Positions 29,370-40,657 of a stretch of DNA of 64,000 nt are shown piece by piece. Below the pieces are notes generated by a model. That model saw only the letters and a program-made list of their open reading frames with translations. It ran no database searches and had not been told where the DNA came from. The stretch lies in assembly GCA_905182995.1 (NCBI GenBank), contig CAJJDP010000039.1:195722-259721 (forward strand), written 5' to 3'. The stretch is from Paramecium octaurelia (Eukaryota > Ciliophora > Oligohymenophorea > Peniculida > Parameciidae). Each line of letters opens with the position of its first letter. Positions within the stretch are counted from its first letter, which is position 1. A program made the position numbers and the translations under genes.

Positions 29370-30419
29370 ATGATTTTTTCGGATGAATTCAAAGATTTAA
29401 TAAAGCAACCAGTTCAGCTTAATACAAGCAGATCAAACTATTCCAAATACGAGAGTCTCACAACAATCAGGGAATCACCCAAAAAGGCTGCGTTGAATTA
29501 TCCAAAAGAGCAATAGACTCTTTTTTATAATGCAAGCTATTTGTTGAAGTAATCCAATAGAATTGGAATAAAGAAAAGATTACGAATATTTTTGATCGTT
29601 ATAAGGTTTCTCAGAAGATTATAAAAAGTAATAAATGAATCCCCATACTAACACGGTCTAGCAAATTTAAAAAAGGTTAAAAAAACCACTTTGAAGCTTC
29701 CTCAAACAATAAATGAGAAATTCAAGATCTGGTGTTTGGGAATTTTTTAAAAATCATTTTCAACAATTCCTCAAAATCTCTTTAATTACATTAAATCCCC
29801 TGGAAATAAGATCAAAGAAGATAATTCTCAATTAATCCTAATAAATGCAATCAAATTCTTCTTTGAAAACATGGCTTATTTTACTCATCCTGATATTGTG
29901 AGTATTGAAATAAAACACTTTTTGTTTTCGTAACTGTTTTTAAATGAGAAGACTCAGTTCACAGCTTTTGTATCTGTGAGAACCCCGTACATATCCCATT
30001 TAAATAACGAAATCACATTAGATCAATAATCAATGATTATTATGGAAGTTTTGCTCTTTTTCAGATTTGCATTTACTCTCTTTGAATTCACAAATACAAA
30101 CTAATTTGCGATAGTTATGCTGATTAGTACTCTTCAACATTTATATTTGAAAAAATACACCTCTTTAAAGTCATAATACCAACCTCAACAAAATTTGATT
30201 CAATTAACGATAGAGGAAACCAAGAATCAAAAATATATTTTAAAAATAGAACCACAATAGACTTTATTTTCAAGCAATTAAATAATTTATGGAACTTATC
30301 CCCCAGATGAAATTGAAAAATTACTTAACTTAAGACCAAATTTTGATGAAAAAATAACATAGTATTTTAATAAAACCATAGAGCATTTATAGCTATTTCT
30401 CATAGACTTCTATCAATGA
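29370..30419 (+). CDS. Tandem-array family member B, 349 aa
   Basis: Single-exon gene 46 bp after member A. It has the same order of blocks: an N-terminal SRSNYSKYESLTT with a mid-N KKAALNYPK, a hydrophobic basic helix (KKRLRIFLIVIRFLRRLQKV, about 70-90), the signature WCLGIFQKSFSTIPQNLFNY, INAIKFFFENMAYFTHP, a long helical section and GTYPPDEIEKLL near the C-terminus. Members B and C align over their whole length. Not a transposon protein by any motif I can see. The basic hydrophobic helix could insert into membrane or bind calmodulin (IQ-like spacing), which is a guess. Confidence 0.8.
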
Positions 30420-30700
30420 TTATATATATATTTATACTTTACTCTAAATAGCATTTATACATTTTAAAAATAATATTCATTGCATTATTATAATAATAAA
30501 TATTAATTTTACTATTATATTATTATACTTAAAGCAATAATATTCATTTATCAAATTTATCAATAATAATAGGGTTGATTAATTAAGTCCTTTAAATTTT
30601 GTATCTATATAAGTTACTGTTTGTCTGGGGGACTTAACCTAATCATTATAAAGGATTTTATAAAATGATTGGTATCATATTAATTATAATAAATCGATTA
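30420..30700. other. Intergenic between array members B and C, 281 bp
   Basis: AT-rich spacer inside the tandem array, with ATT/TAA-rich stretches around 30470-30560. No frame of interest. Spacers between the four copies differ in length (46, 281 and 202 bp). Confidence 0.6.
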
Positions 30701-31756
30701 ATGAAAACCGCATCTATATATCTGACTGATAATTAACAGTCTCAATTACAATTCTCGAATAGGTAAAATAAAAATCTCTTTATATCTGATTTTAATTTTG
30801 AGACAAGCCGATCAAAAAAATCAGGTAATTCACCATCTCCCAAAAAATAATGGATCAAAGTCTCTACAGCAACTGAAAGTCTGCAGCTAATTATGACTCC
30901 GAACTTGCTCTAAATATAAAATTTTAATTATCTGAAGAAAATTTTCAAAAGGTGTGTGACACTGATTAGAGCTTGTATAAGATTACAAAAATTATAACAT
31001 CAAAAACAAAAGAAGCCCAACACTGTTCTACGAAAGCCTTTAAATGGAAAAGAATCATTAAGGGACACAGTCTTGAATGAAATAGTGTTCAAATGGTGTC
31101 GAGGAATATGCAAAAAATCGTTATCTTCGATAAAATCACCTGTCTTTGATTATTTAAAAAATCCTAATTTCAATACTAAAGCAGATACTTCAAAAATGTA
31201 GCTGATTAATGCTATTAAATTTATAGTTGAAAGTCTTGCTTATTATACACATCCTCATTATATACATTACGATTTAAAAGGTTTCTTATGTTCTTAATTG
31301 TACCAAGATTACAAATTATACTTCACTCAATATGTTTCAGAGAGAACTCAATACAAAGTAGCCATATTAGATGAGCTGTAAGAGAAAGAGGCAGCTCTAA
31401 TTGGTATGGAAATTATAATATTTAATCTTGCCGAAGCAATAATTTAAGACCAACTATCTTGCAATTTCAGTAAGAGGATTGTCATTAGTGCTCTATAATT
31501 ACTATTTAAATAATATTTTGATGAAATGAATTGTGCCATCTGCAATTATGATTGTATTCAAGGCGACATTAAGGTTACTAATAATAAACTATAACTTACA
31601 TTTAAAACTCAACATTCTGGTTCTTTTAATTTAATTGATGGTCTTTACACCGATGAATAAATTTCAAGCCTATTGTAGTTCAATAGATCTTAATAAGGGA
31701 AAATTTAAGAATATTTTAAAATGACAGTAAAACATTTAGAAAAATAAATCGTATGA
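30701..31756 (+). CDS. Tandem-array family member C, 351 aa
   Basis: Single exon. It starts MKTASIYLTDNQQSQLQFSN and shows the family order: a Ser-rich N-terminus with SRSKKSGNSPSPKKQW, a hydrophobic basic helix (KKIFKRCVTLIRACIRLQKL), the signature WCRGICKKSLSSIKSPVFDY, INAIKFIVESLAYYTHP and a C-terminal helical domain ending LYTDEQISSLLQFNRSQ. Closest to member B: both share [FY]DY or NY immediately after the W-C block and the exact INAIKF/AY[FY]THP blocks. It has a Cys-rich loop absent from B (NCAICNYDC). Function unknown. Confidence 0.8.
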
Positions 31757-31958
31757 TAATAGTATATGTTCATTGCAATATTTAAATTATTTCATTTATT
31801 AATATTATAAAATTGTATAAGTTGATTTTAATCAAATAATTTGGTCTCCCATTAAGATCGTATATTATAATTAATAGAGGATATTCTACTATTATATATA
31901 GAATTAAGTAGAAATTTTTAATTAAGGTATTTTAAAATTTATTTTCCATTTTTATTCA

Positions 31959-33706
31959 ATGAATATTTTTTCTGAGAGATCATCCTCAAGGTATACTTAA
32001 AGATAGTTTGTTTCTGAATGTTAAACCCCATCAAAAGATTCATATGGATACATTTCAGTTTCTAAAGAATTAAATATACCCCTAATATCAGTTGGAAAGC
32101 AATCAACATCATGCTAACGAAAGTAAATGAAATTATTTGATTCCCCTTACCTCAATGATAACACCAATTCCACGTTAAGTAGTCACAATTCAAAAAATGA
32201 GGTGGATATTCTTTCAAAATTAATGAATTGGGAAAAAATGTAAGGAAATCCTAAGTTTATACCATTGAAACGACAGCACAATTTACTACCAAGGCCAGAA
32301 CATTAAAAAAATCAAAACCTAATGTTCCAGGATAACAATTAGAAGGAACATGCAAAATATTTAAATTAACAAACAGTTTAACAACAAGCACCTAAATCCT
32401 ATTTACTACATAAACCTCTTCAACTGGATGTAGAGATGAAGGAGTCGGAATATAATTAAATGGAGAGTTTGGGTCCGCACAATACCATACAGAATTAACA
32501 TGAATTAAATCAATACATTATCTCTGTAGCGAAAACAAATAATAGAATTCTACCAAGTATATATTCTTAAATAAAGTTAGAGCTTTAATTACCTGAAAAG
32601 AATGAAAAACCTATTCTAAAGCAAAATTTCCATCGATAGAAAAGATTTTATAGTGTTATAGATAATTTACAAGCCCTAAAATTTGGTGATTAAGATGATT
32701 CCGTCATTGATGATAATGAATAATAATAATTTCGTAAGAGGAAGTCTTAATTTAAAAAGTACTAGCTCAGAAAACGAATTATTGTAGTCTTGGCAGTTAT
32801 AAGAATTTCGGGATAGTATAGGTAAATATAAATTATATCATTAGATAAATATTAAAAGAAAGAGCATAATATTCTACAGGTTTGGATCAATAAAAGAGTG
32901 TATTTCAAAAGTATATAGATTAATTCAGGACTAAAAACTTATAATATCATTAGAAGGATTTTGCAGAAGGGATATTTAAAAAGTTAAATTCAAGCATACT
33001 GGAGAAAAAATACATTAAAGAATGCCAAGAAATTTCAATGTTGCAAGAGTCTGTTTAGAAAGATATAAAAAAGCAAAGGTTTTGCTAATTAGTTCTTTTG
33101 CTTTTGTAATCTTTAGAAATAGCAACAAAGTAGAATGTGTTACCACCAGTAATAGTACATCTATTGAATTTGAACTTCTTCAAATCTAGCACTTCTTAAT
33201 CTTGTTTATTTGTTTCAAAAAGAGCTTGTTATTATACAACATTCGTTTGCAAAATCACTAGATAATAATAGTTAATAATAGCTACAGAGTATTTGATGTT
33301 CCAATCAATAATTCCTAATATTTTCTCAATTTTTAAAGATATGAAGATTAAGGATATAGAACATAATAATTAAACTTTAAGCTACCTGTCAGCTCTGGCT
33401 CAAATGGTTCAAATACTATTCGTAGATTATTTTAAAGATCTGCAGTTGGTAAAAAATAGAAATGTGAATCCTATCTAAAGAATTTTGAAGTTAAATATTG
33501 ATGAGAATACAGGCTTTGGAGAATCTGAAATCATTATTAGTTAAAAAATTAATACAGATGAAAGCGTTATTATCGAGAATGGTTTCGATAAATCTAGTAT
33601 TTTAGAATTGCAAGATTCCAAACCCTATTGGGATCAAAAGATAAAATCTAGATTTGCTAAAATAGTCTCTAATATTGAGAAACATATACTGATTTAAAAT
33701 AATTGA
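31959..33706 (+). CDS. Tandem-array family member D (divergent, long), 574 aa
   Basis: Last of the four. A long Gln/Asn/Ser-rich N-terminus (about 1-260, starting MNIFSERSSSRYTQRQFVSE) precedes the hydrophobic basic helix QLRKRIIVVLAVIRISGQYR, after which a 23-nt intron (32822-32844) joins the C-terminal half. That half is helical with long hydrophobic runs (QLVLLLLQSLEIAT) and an acidic, mostly polar end. The W-C signature of A-C is weak or lost, so its membership rests on gene position, overall plan and the basic helix. It may be a fast-evolving copy or a related but distinct gene. Confidence 0.72.
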
Positions 33707-33834
33707 TTATATTATCTCCTCCTTTAAATTATACTTATAAATGTGTTTTATATATTGTCAAACATTCATATATGATTGGCATAAAAATTAATGAATTATG
33801 AACCATCATAATTTTCCTTGTCATTAAAAATAAA

Positions 33835-34539
33835 ATGAATTAATAATTCTAAATTGATGACATTATACTTGCTCCTGGTTTATCGATAAAAATACGGAAC
33901 ACTATATAATTCAAGCATGGATAGGATGGATTCCATTTATGGGAAGTAATTTAAAAGATTTTACATTTTAAAAGGCGGGCATTGTATTGACGAGATACGT
34001 GTATTATAATATCATGCCATCAAAATAATTATTCATGGATTTAGGAACTGGAGTAGGTATTACAGGCATTCTTGTATCAAAATACACTCGAGTCATCATG
34101 ACAGACTATAATTAAGATGTTTTGGACAATGCTTGGCTGAATGTGAAATTAAATCAGTCGCCATGTATTCTTATGCAATTAGATTGGAGAAATCATAACA
34201 AAATAAGTTTCTAAGTGGATACGATTGTTGGAAGTGATTTAGTTTATTCAGGTGCTCCCTTGTATGACTTATATTAAACAATAGTTAAATTATTAAGTAA
34301 GTTATAATTGTAATTTAGAATAAAATGGGATATTTTATTTGATAATTCCAAGTAGTAGAATGTGTACATCAGAATTTATAGATATTATGAATTCTGAAGG
34401 TTTATTTGAGATCAGAAAGGAATTGTTGGAAGACGAAAAGTATTACCAACCTTGTTTGTTAGACCGTGAATAATCTCACACGTTATACCCAGGTTTAAAG
34501 GAACTCAAATTTTATATGTATATATTTATAAAGAAGTGA
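33835..34539 (+). CDS. METTL21-type protein-lysine methyltransferase
   Basis: The 217-residue product is a seven-beta-strand SAM methyltransferase of the METTL21/METTL22/FAM86 group. It has a short N-terminal beta segment with RNTIQFKHGQDGFHLWEAGI, motif I LFMDLGTGVGITG for SAM binding, the acidic end of strand 2 IMTDYN, and the D-x-x-Y family motif GSDLVYS that follows strand 4. These enzymes usually methylate lysines in chaperones or translation factors; the target here is unknown. Two introns (33946-33974, 34297-34318) are required, the first inside the conserved LWEAG. The start is the first ATG in frame; an upstream ATG is out of frame. Confidence 0.9.
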
Positions 34540-34580
34540 ATTTATAACCTTCCAATTATATATATATAAAATAAAGATAA

Positions 34581-35581
34581 ATGGATGTAGAATAAATAGA
34601 ACTCAACATGGCGCCTTAAATATCTGATTAGAATTAAGGGAATGATTAAGTCCAAAGTTCATAGCTTGTTCTTAATGCAGTGATGCAAGATGCTCGACAA
34701 TCTTATTTATTAAAGAAAGGAAGGCTTTAATTTCTGACTTTAAAGAGATTGACACAAGCTATTCTAATTTACAGAATACTTTATGTTCTCCTTTGTTTTA
34801 TCCCATTTTATAAGTGTCCTTTTGAATGCAATAACACTCTTTTAAATATTTTGTTGCTAATCTGTATTGGATTGGAATTGTAAATAATATATTTATGATT
34901 AGATTGAAGATAGCTGAAACCATATATTAATTAAGGAAGGTTTCATTTTATTTGATTCTCATCGACTTATATGATGCCTTATAAGTTATACCATTTACAC
35001 TGAATGACTTTTAAACAATATTTGCTTTAAGATATGCCCTAGACTAACTTCACAAAAAGGCGTTCTATTTTAGAATCACCATAAACATGTATAAAACATA
35101 ATATATTTTCAGAATTTGGGTCATTTACTACATAATTTATGTTGCCTTCTTTTTTAGCTTTGCTCATTATTATACAAGTATTAGATCTAATTATTTTAGG
35201 TGAATAAAATGTGATTGTGAGCTTTATGCTAATCATCATTTCCTTGGACTCAGTCTTTTTTATATTTCCATATGTATTTCACTGTATAGGATGGTTTTGC
35301 TATAAATGTTATGATGCAATAAAGAAACTAACATCAAAAAATAATGTAAGTATCTTCAACATACTTAGAAACTTCTCAGATCTTTGAAAAAAGAGAAATA
35401 TGTTGAAGGGTAATAATTGACTGATGAAAATATATGTATCATTTGCTGGGATTCCTTCAAAAATGATGAATACTATACAAGATTAAAATGTAATAAAAAC
35501 CACATATTTCACACTACATGTATTCAAGTTTGGATTAAAACCAATATAACTTGTCCAGTTTGTAGATCTTAGTTAGTTTGA
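34581..35581 (+). CDS. Multi-span membrane RING-H2 ubiquitin ligase
   Basis: A likely E3 of 310 residues. The N-terminal 60 residues are polar. Four to five hydrophobic segments follow (for example ILYVLLCFIPFY, LNILLLICIGLELL, IFRIWVIYYIIYVAFFFSFA, FMLIIISLDSVFFIFPYVFH). The last 50 residues form a RING-H2 finger: CIICWDSF, then CNKNHIFHTTCIQVWIK and CPVCR, with all eight ligands in C3H2C3 order. Three introns (34880-34902, 35200-35221, 35346-35368) were removed. It probably works at the ER or endosomal membrane. It starts 41 bp after the methyltransferase stop. Confidence 0.9.
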
Positions 35582-36125
35582 AACATAATATATCTATATC
35601 TAATTAACTCTATTGATTCAATATTTGATTAGTATTTAGATTATTTTATAAACATGACTGAGCTATAGATTTCTTAAAGCATTGTAATTCATCAAACTTT
35701 TTAAATGTTTAATTTCCACTTGAAGCATTATCATTGCTTAGAATGTGTAAAATAAAGATATTAAATTACGCACTAGAATTAATTTAAATTTGTTAAGATG
35801 ATTACTTAGGAGTACAAAAACAAATAAAATAATATTATCTAAATAACTGTATTTAAAGAGGATAAGGAAAAACAGTATAATCAGAGTGAATTCATACATG
35901 AATGATTGGATCACATAATTGTTATTCTTATTTTCATATTAATAATGATGGATTTTGAATAAAATATTAATTAATTATAATCAAATATTTTATTCTCTTT
36001 GATACTTTTTTATTATTTTTTATACTTATTTTGAAATCTTTATATATTTTACAAAATAATTCAGAGATGTATATATAATTAAATTTAATTATTAATAGAA
36101 AATAAATAAATTGTTTAAGTAAGTG
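35582..36125. other. Intergenic, 544 bp, between convergent genes
   Basis: Region between the stop of the RING gene (plus) and the stop of the CK1-like gene (minus). It contains one possible small plus-strand frame (35654-35905) and otherwise AT-rich sequence, with T-rich runs at 35980-36060. Confidence 0.5.
35654..35905 (+). CDS. Possible small hypothetical gene, 83 aa
   Basis: An ATG-to-TGA frame of 84 codons with fairly protein-like content: MTELQISQSIVIHQTFQMFN, a C-x-x-C pair (CLECVK) and a basic, Gln-rich second half. No intron is needed. It lies in a 544-bp gap where no other gene is seen. Too short to recognise. Chance open frames of this length are common in a one-stop code. Confidence 0.35.
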
Positions 36126-37524
36126 TCATTTGAAGCAGTAAACATAACTTTTATCGGTTGATTCTTCTTCAAAAGAGATTTCCCCATCAGATTCTTAAGT
36201 TTCTGGATTGTAATCACAATGATCTCCAATATGTTTTTGAGTTTTAACTAAACGATGATGTAAATCAATGACTTATTCATTTAATGATTCATTAATTGTA
36301 TCAAGTGATACTTATCCAGATTTAAATTCTAAATTTTATACTGATACTTATTGACTAGTTTTTCCACTGTTCTTCTTTAATCCATTAATTAAAGAACTCT
36401 ATATTTGTGATTAAATTAATTACCCAATCAAATTCCAAATGTTTGTATCCCTTAAATACAGCTTTCAAAGCATCATAATTCACTGGTAATTCCATTGGGT
36501 TTAGGAATTTTATCTTATTAGCAAAGTCTGTAAAACAAGGGGGATAATTTTTAAGTACCTTTTCAGGTAGAAATGAATGCTTAATTGAAAAATACCATTA
36601 TAACTTGTCAGCTCTCGTTTTAAATTTTTTTTAATAATCAAAGAATTCTCCATCTGTCAATAATTATATTACAATATAGAGAAGACTTTCTAAATCATCT
36701 TTGGGATAAACTTCTAATCATTTTATTAGTAATTTATTACATATTCCTAGATGCTATCCCAAACTTGAATACTTATTTAAATGTTGACATTTTTATACTA
36801 TCTTTGAATTTGGTTTGAATACTATTGCTTATTATAGATTGCCTAATGAAAGTGTCCTCTAATTTTCCAGACTTGTTAACAGACTCTGCATATTTAAATT
36901 TGCATGAATAAAGTTTCCAGAATGCAATAACTACAGAGCATCGATCTAAAATATTAACATTATTACTGATTTTAGAATGATTAAAATTATGCATTCGAAG
37001 GAAAACCTTGATTTCCAAAAATTGAACCAAAATTTTAGGCTTGGGCCAGTTTTGTTGAGAACTTGATAATTATATTGATTCATGAAAACTCCATGATCCA
37101 TCAATCTCACCAGACAATCTTAAGGGTTCTATGTTATTTTTCCACTTTAATATTTCTCCTCATACTGATTCTCAAATTAAGTTTTAAAGTACTAAAGTAT
37201 TTTAGTGCTATTGTCACTCTTGGATAAAATAGTCATCCTAACAACACATGCCTATTGTAATTATAAATTGATTGCTTTTAAATTAGTAGTGTTAATACCT
37301 TCAAAGATTGTAGAAGTCTTTCCTTAATAGATTACATTAAGCAATATGTATTTATTATCAATAATGACGGGATTTTCTTTATTATTATATTTCATTTGAG
37401 ATAATTTCTAATAATAAAAATAACTTACTCTTTACGAATCAGAGGATTTTGTATTACTGTGCTCGGTTGAGGTTTTTGGTGCGTTCACATTGTTAGCTTC
37501 ATTAAAATCTATTTCTTAGTACAT
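36126..37524 (-). CDS. Casein-kinase-1-like pseudokinase, 426 aa
   Basis: The fold and order follow CK1: an N-lobe YILLNVIYQGKTSTIFEAIN (glycine loop degenerate), a central GPSL (KTGPSLKFWFNFW), a helix ending LLHSGNFIHANLNMQ where active CK1 has HRDIKPDN, and then YSSLGQHLGI...DDLESLLYI, the CK1 signature of the C-lobe. The catalytic Asp and the DFG motif are not seen, so it is predicted dead. The last 100 residues are acidic (ESDGEISFEEEST). Five introns (37408-37428, 37275-37298, 36946-36966, 36714-36740, 36399-36423) were placed; those of 21 nt do not change the frame and rest on alignment sense. Confidence 0.72.
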
Positions 37525-37685
37525 TAAGAGATAGATATATAATTTTAATAAAATTTATATTTTAAATGCTCATTTTTATAAACATTTTAAAAAGGTTCTA
37601 AAATGACTAAATTGTTTAATAAGTAAATTAATAAGCATAAAATATAATTAAGATAATCAGCATATATGAGTGACTCTATGTTGTT

Positions 37686-39251
37686 TCATATTCTTTTTTA
37701 CAGAAAATTGTTGAAATCATTGGGACAATTGTGATTCTCACTAAACTGTAAATCATCTTGTAATTACTACTCAATTGGTCCAAAACTTTTACCAAGTAGA
37801 TTTTTTGATTCAGCAACTGTTGAATTTATAGTTTTGTTTTTAACAGATTCGTGTTTATTTAATCTTTCTAATTTGATTGAAGGATCAAAAGAATTCTTTC
37901 TTGAAATATTATTAGATTTCTAATAGATAGAATCAACCAAACTGAATTTCAATAAATCATCCAAATAATTAGAATCTAGATTCTCTTTAAAGAAGTCTTA
38001 TTCTAGACACTCCTTTAATGTGAATCTGTATTTAGGTTAAATTCGAGTCATTTAGATTAGAAGATTTTTTAATGATTAAGGCAATTTGATTTTATCATTG
38101 AAACTAAGACTACCAGAGTTAGATGATTTGAAAGGATGAACCCCATAGAATCTAAGATTAATTATTGAATTACATTTCATATATTATGATTCCCAAACTG
38201 TAAACATCGCATTAAGTAGTATACATTTTTTATTTTTCCTTATACTCCTAGACTTCAGGTGCTGCATAGCCAGGAGTTCCACAATTATATAATACATGTT
38301 CTTAATATTTATAGTTTGTTGAAAATCCGAAATCAATTATAGCTATGTCAGTGCTGAAAGGATCTTTGTCTTTATACATGATATTTTATGGTTTTAAATC
38401 TCGATGCATTATTTATTATGAATGGACATAATTCATAGTTTCTAGAATATCTCTTACTAATTATTATTTCTATTAAAGTGAAAAATTCTAGAGTTTTTCA
38501 TATAGATGACCTCCTTCGTAATATGTCATTATTAATTCTACAGAATCTGAGTTTTAAATAATTAAAGATACCATCGTTTTCATAAACTTCATGCAATTTT
38601 GGGATGTTGGGATTGTCTAAACTTCGCATTATAAATATTTCTTCAGCCAAACTCTTGGCCTGTTTCTCTCTCATTTTGTGTCCCAAAGGAGCCTTTACCA
38701 CTTTTTTAATTGCAAATTTTTAATTATTTTGATGATTTATCACAAACACCTAGGAAGAATAATAATATTAAATTACTTCTGAAGTTATGCCTTCTCCAAT
38801 TTTTTATCTTGGAATTTGGAAAGATGCAGGAATTGATTCTTAAATGCAATTCTGTTTCAACTCATGAATAAAATTGTCAACTTCCTCGGTTTTATTTCCT
38901 GATTGTAGCACTATTTACTAAAAATCATGTGATAGAGTAACGAGAATAGTATTATCTTTGCTTCGAAAAGAACAATAAACATTTTTCAGAAGGAGAAAAC
39001 CTCCAATTTCACCACTCTTTATAGAATCACTTATAAAATAAATTCCTTACCTTTCGAAAATAGAATAAGTGTTGTCTATAAATCTTGTATCTCCGAGGAG
39101 TTATTATCTTGAGTATTTGACCTTGTTTAAACAACACGATAGTCTTTTGATCTTCAGACAATTAATGAAAATCGTAATTGACCAGAGCACTTAAGTTTCT
39201 ATTCCAAAAGGATTACTATTTGGAGGATACGAAATATAAAGAGTGTTTCAT
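37686..39251 (-). CDS. Protein kinase with N-terminal PH-like region, 494 aa
   Basis: The first about 130 residues (SEDQKTIVLFKQGQILKIIT, GGFLLLKNVYCSFRS) look like a small beta-rich PH-like module. The kinase domain follows: IGEGITSEV (glycine loop), FAIKKV, HRDLKPQNIM, IIDFGF, CGTPGYAAPEV and DVYSLGIIIYEM. All catalytic residues are present. A Ser/Asn-rich tail ends FLQKRI. Closest in plan to the PH-kinase at 44102. Introns are at 39017-39050 (34 nt), 38547-38571 and 38152-38173. Such PH-kinase fusions recur in Paramecium, from general memory rather than a search. Confidence 0.85.
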
Positions 39252-39535
39252 TAATAAATTATAATTAATAAAATCATACTCAATTTTGATGATATCCAAA
39301 CACAAATTTGTGAATATTGTAAGTGCTTAATCATTTTGAGTTAAAACAAAAATAAAAATGACTAAATTGTAAATAAATTCATGCACAAACATTAATCAAA
39401 GAACTCAATTCCTTAATTAGGTAAACTTAAAATTTCATCAGTTTTAATTATTTTTTTTGCATTAATTGTAATTATTTATTTTCAATTTATATCATTGGAA
39501 TTAATATTTAAATCATTTCATAATCCATTACATAC
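39252..39535. other. Intergenic, 284 bp, no feature seen
   Basis: AT-rich spacer between the kinase start (39251) and the epimerase stop (39536), both minus strand. No coding signal. Confidence 0.55.
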
Positions 39536-40627
39536 TCAAGCATTTAATTTCCTATTAAGCTTTTCCAAAGCGGCCTTGTTTTCAGCGTCGTAATTGTGAG
39601 CTTCCTTCACAAAAAAGTCGATGGTTTTCTCCAATGCCGTCATCAAAGGAGTGAATTGAATACCCAATTCTTTGATTTTCTTATTACTGATGATTCCACA
39701 ATCAACTGAAGGATAGAATTTGCTAGCCTCTACTACATGTTTAATATTCAGTTATTTATCTGATATCTTATTAAGCTAAAATTAGTATTAAAGTATTACA
39801 ATCACCTAAGCTAATTCAATATATGAAATTGTCTCATCAAAACAAACATTATAAATTTAATTTTATTATGGAATATATTAAATGAAATATTTAATGCAAT
39901 TCACAACATCTGTGCTAAATACAAGACTAATTTATTCTGATTGCACAGCTTAATCCTAACAAATTATTCATCACACTTACCACTTAAATTGGATGCTTAT
40001 CATTTTATTTAAGCCATTTCACCAAAGCAAAAAATCTTCCAGAGTCATCAAAAGGTCCTATAACATCTGGCAGTCTCAAAATAACATATCTAAAAGAACC
40101 CTCGACTACATAATTTTAAAGAAACTCCTCGCATTTCAATTTATTCTTAATTTATTCATATTATTTATTACATGGCCATAACTCTCCCTTTTCTTTTATG
40201 ATTCTTATAATTCCTTTCTCTAATCCTAATCCTCTGTAATTGGAATCTATCTGATTTTGCAAACATCATAAATTGAGTCTGTCGATATAAATATATATAA
40301 ATTGCACAATCCTCTTAAAGCAACATATACAGATTTCACCTATTTACTATAAAAAGCAGAGAAATCGATAACAGCTTCCCAACATCTCCCATTGACTCCC
40401 ACATTCAGTTTCTTGGATAGATACCTAATCAAAGTGGTGAAATCATTCGCATCTTCTCGATTTCCATAGGTATAATACACATTTGTAATCTGATTAACTG
40501 AGTTATTCCAATAATTCTTTCCTCTATTTATATAATGAACTTCATATGACTCATTTTAAGATAAATCCTGCAGTAATTCTTTACCCATAAAAGTAGAACC
40601 ACCTAATACAAGTATTAATTTTTTCAT
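39536..40627 (-). CDS. NAD-dependent epimerase/dehydratase-like protein (SDR)
   Basis: The 336-residue product has the extended-SDR plan. It starts MKKLILVLGGSTFMGKELLQ, the nucleotide-binding G-G-x-x-F-x-G loop, followed by a ribose-binding region (YINRGKNYW), FISTDSIYDV, the Y-x-x-x-K catalytic pair in YGHNKLKCEEFL, and RLPDVIGPFDDSGRFFALVKW, the substrate-loop and interface region seen in NAD epimerases. It resembles the CSP41/isoflavone-reductase-like epimerases more than UDP-sugar epimerases. Substrate unknown. Introns are at 40146-40171, 39956-39980 and 39776-39805. Its start codon is 30 bp from the divergent start at 40658. Confidence 0.88.
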
Positions 40628-40657
40628 GATACTATTTGTATTAAATAAATAATTAAA
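40628..40657. promoter_or_regulatory. 30-bp bidirectional promoter gap between divergent starts
   Basis: Only 30 bp separate the start codon of the epimerase-like gene (minus, 40627) from the start of the orphan gene (plus, 40658). The sequence is pure A/T apart from two or three G/C. Both 5' UTRs and any promoter must fit here or overlap the neighbouring coding sequence. Confidence 0.5.

Noticed and set aside
30420..30560. AT-rich repeated ATTAAT-type tracts possibly a repeat or telomere-addition site
   Set aside because: No regular unit, and no telomere-like repeat such as C4A2 or C3A3 seen; ordinary AT-rich spacer.
28688..33706. Array genes as remnants of a mobile element
   Set aside because: No integrase, reverse transcriptase or terminal repeats seen; the genes keep long conserved frames and normal introns, so tandem duplication fits better.
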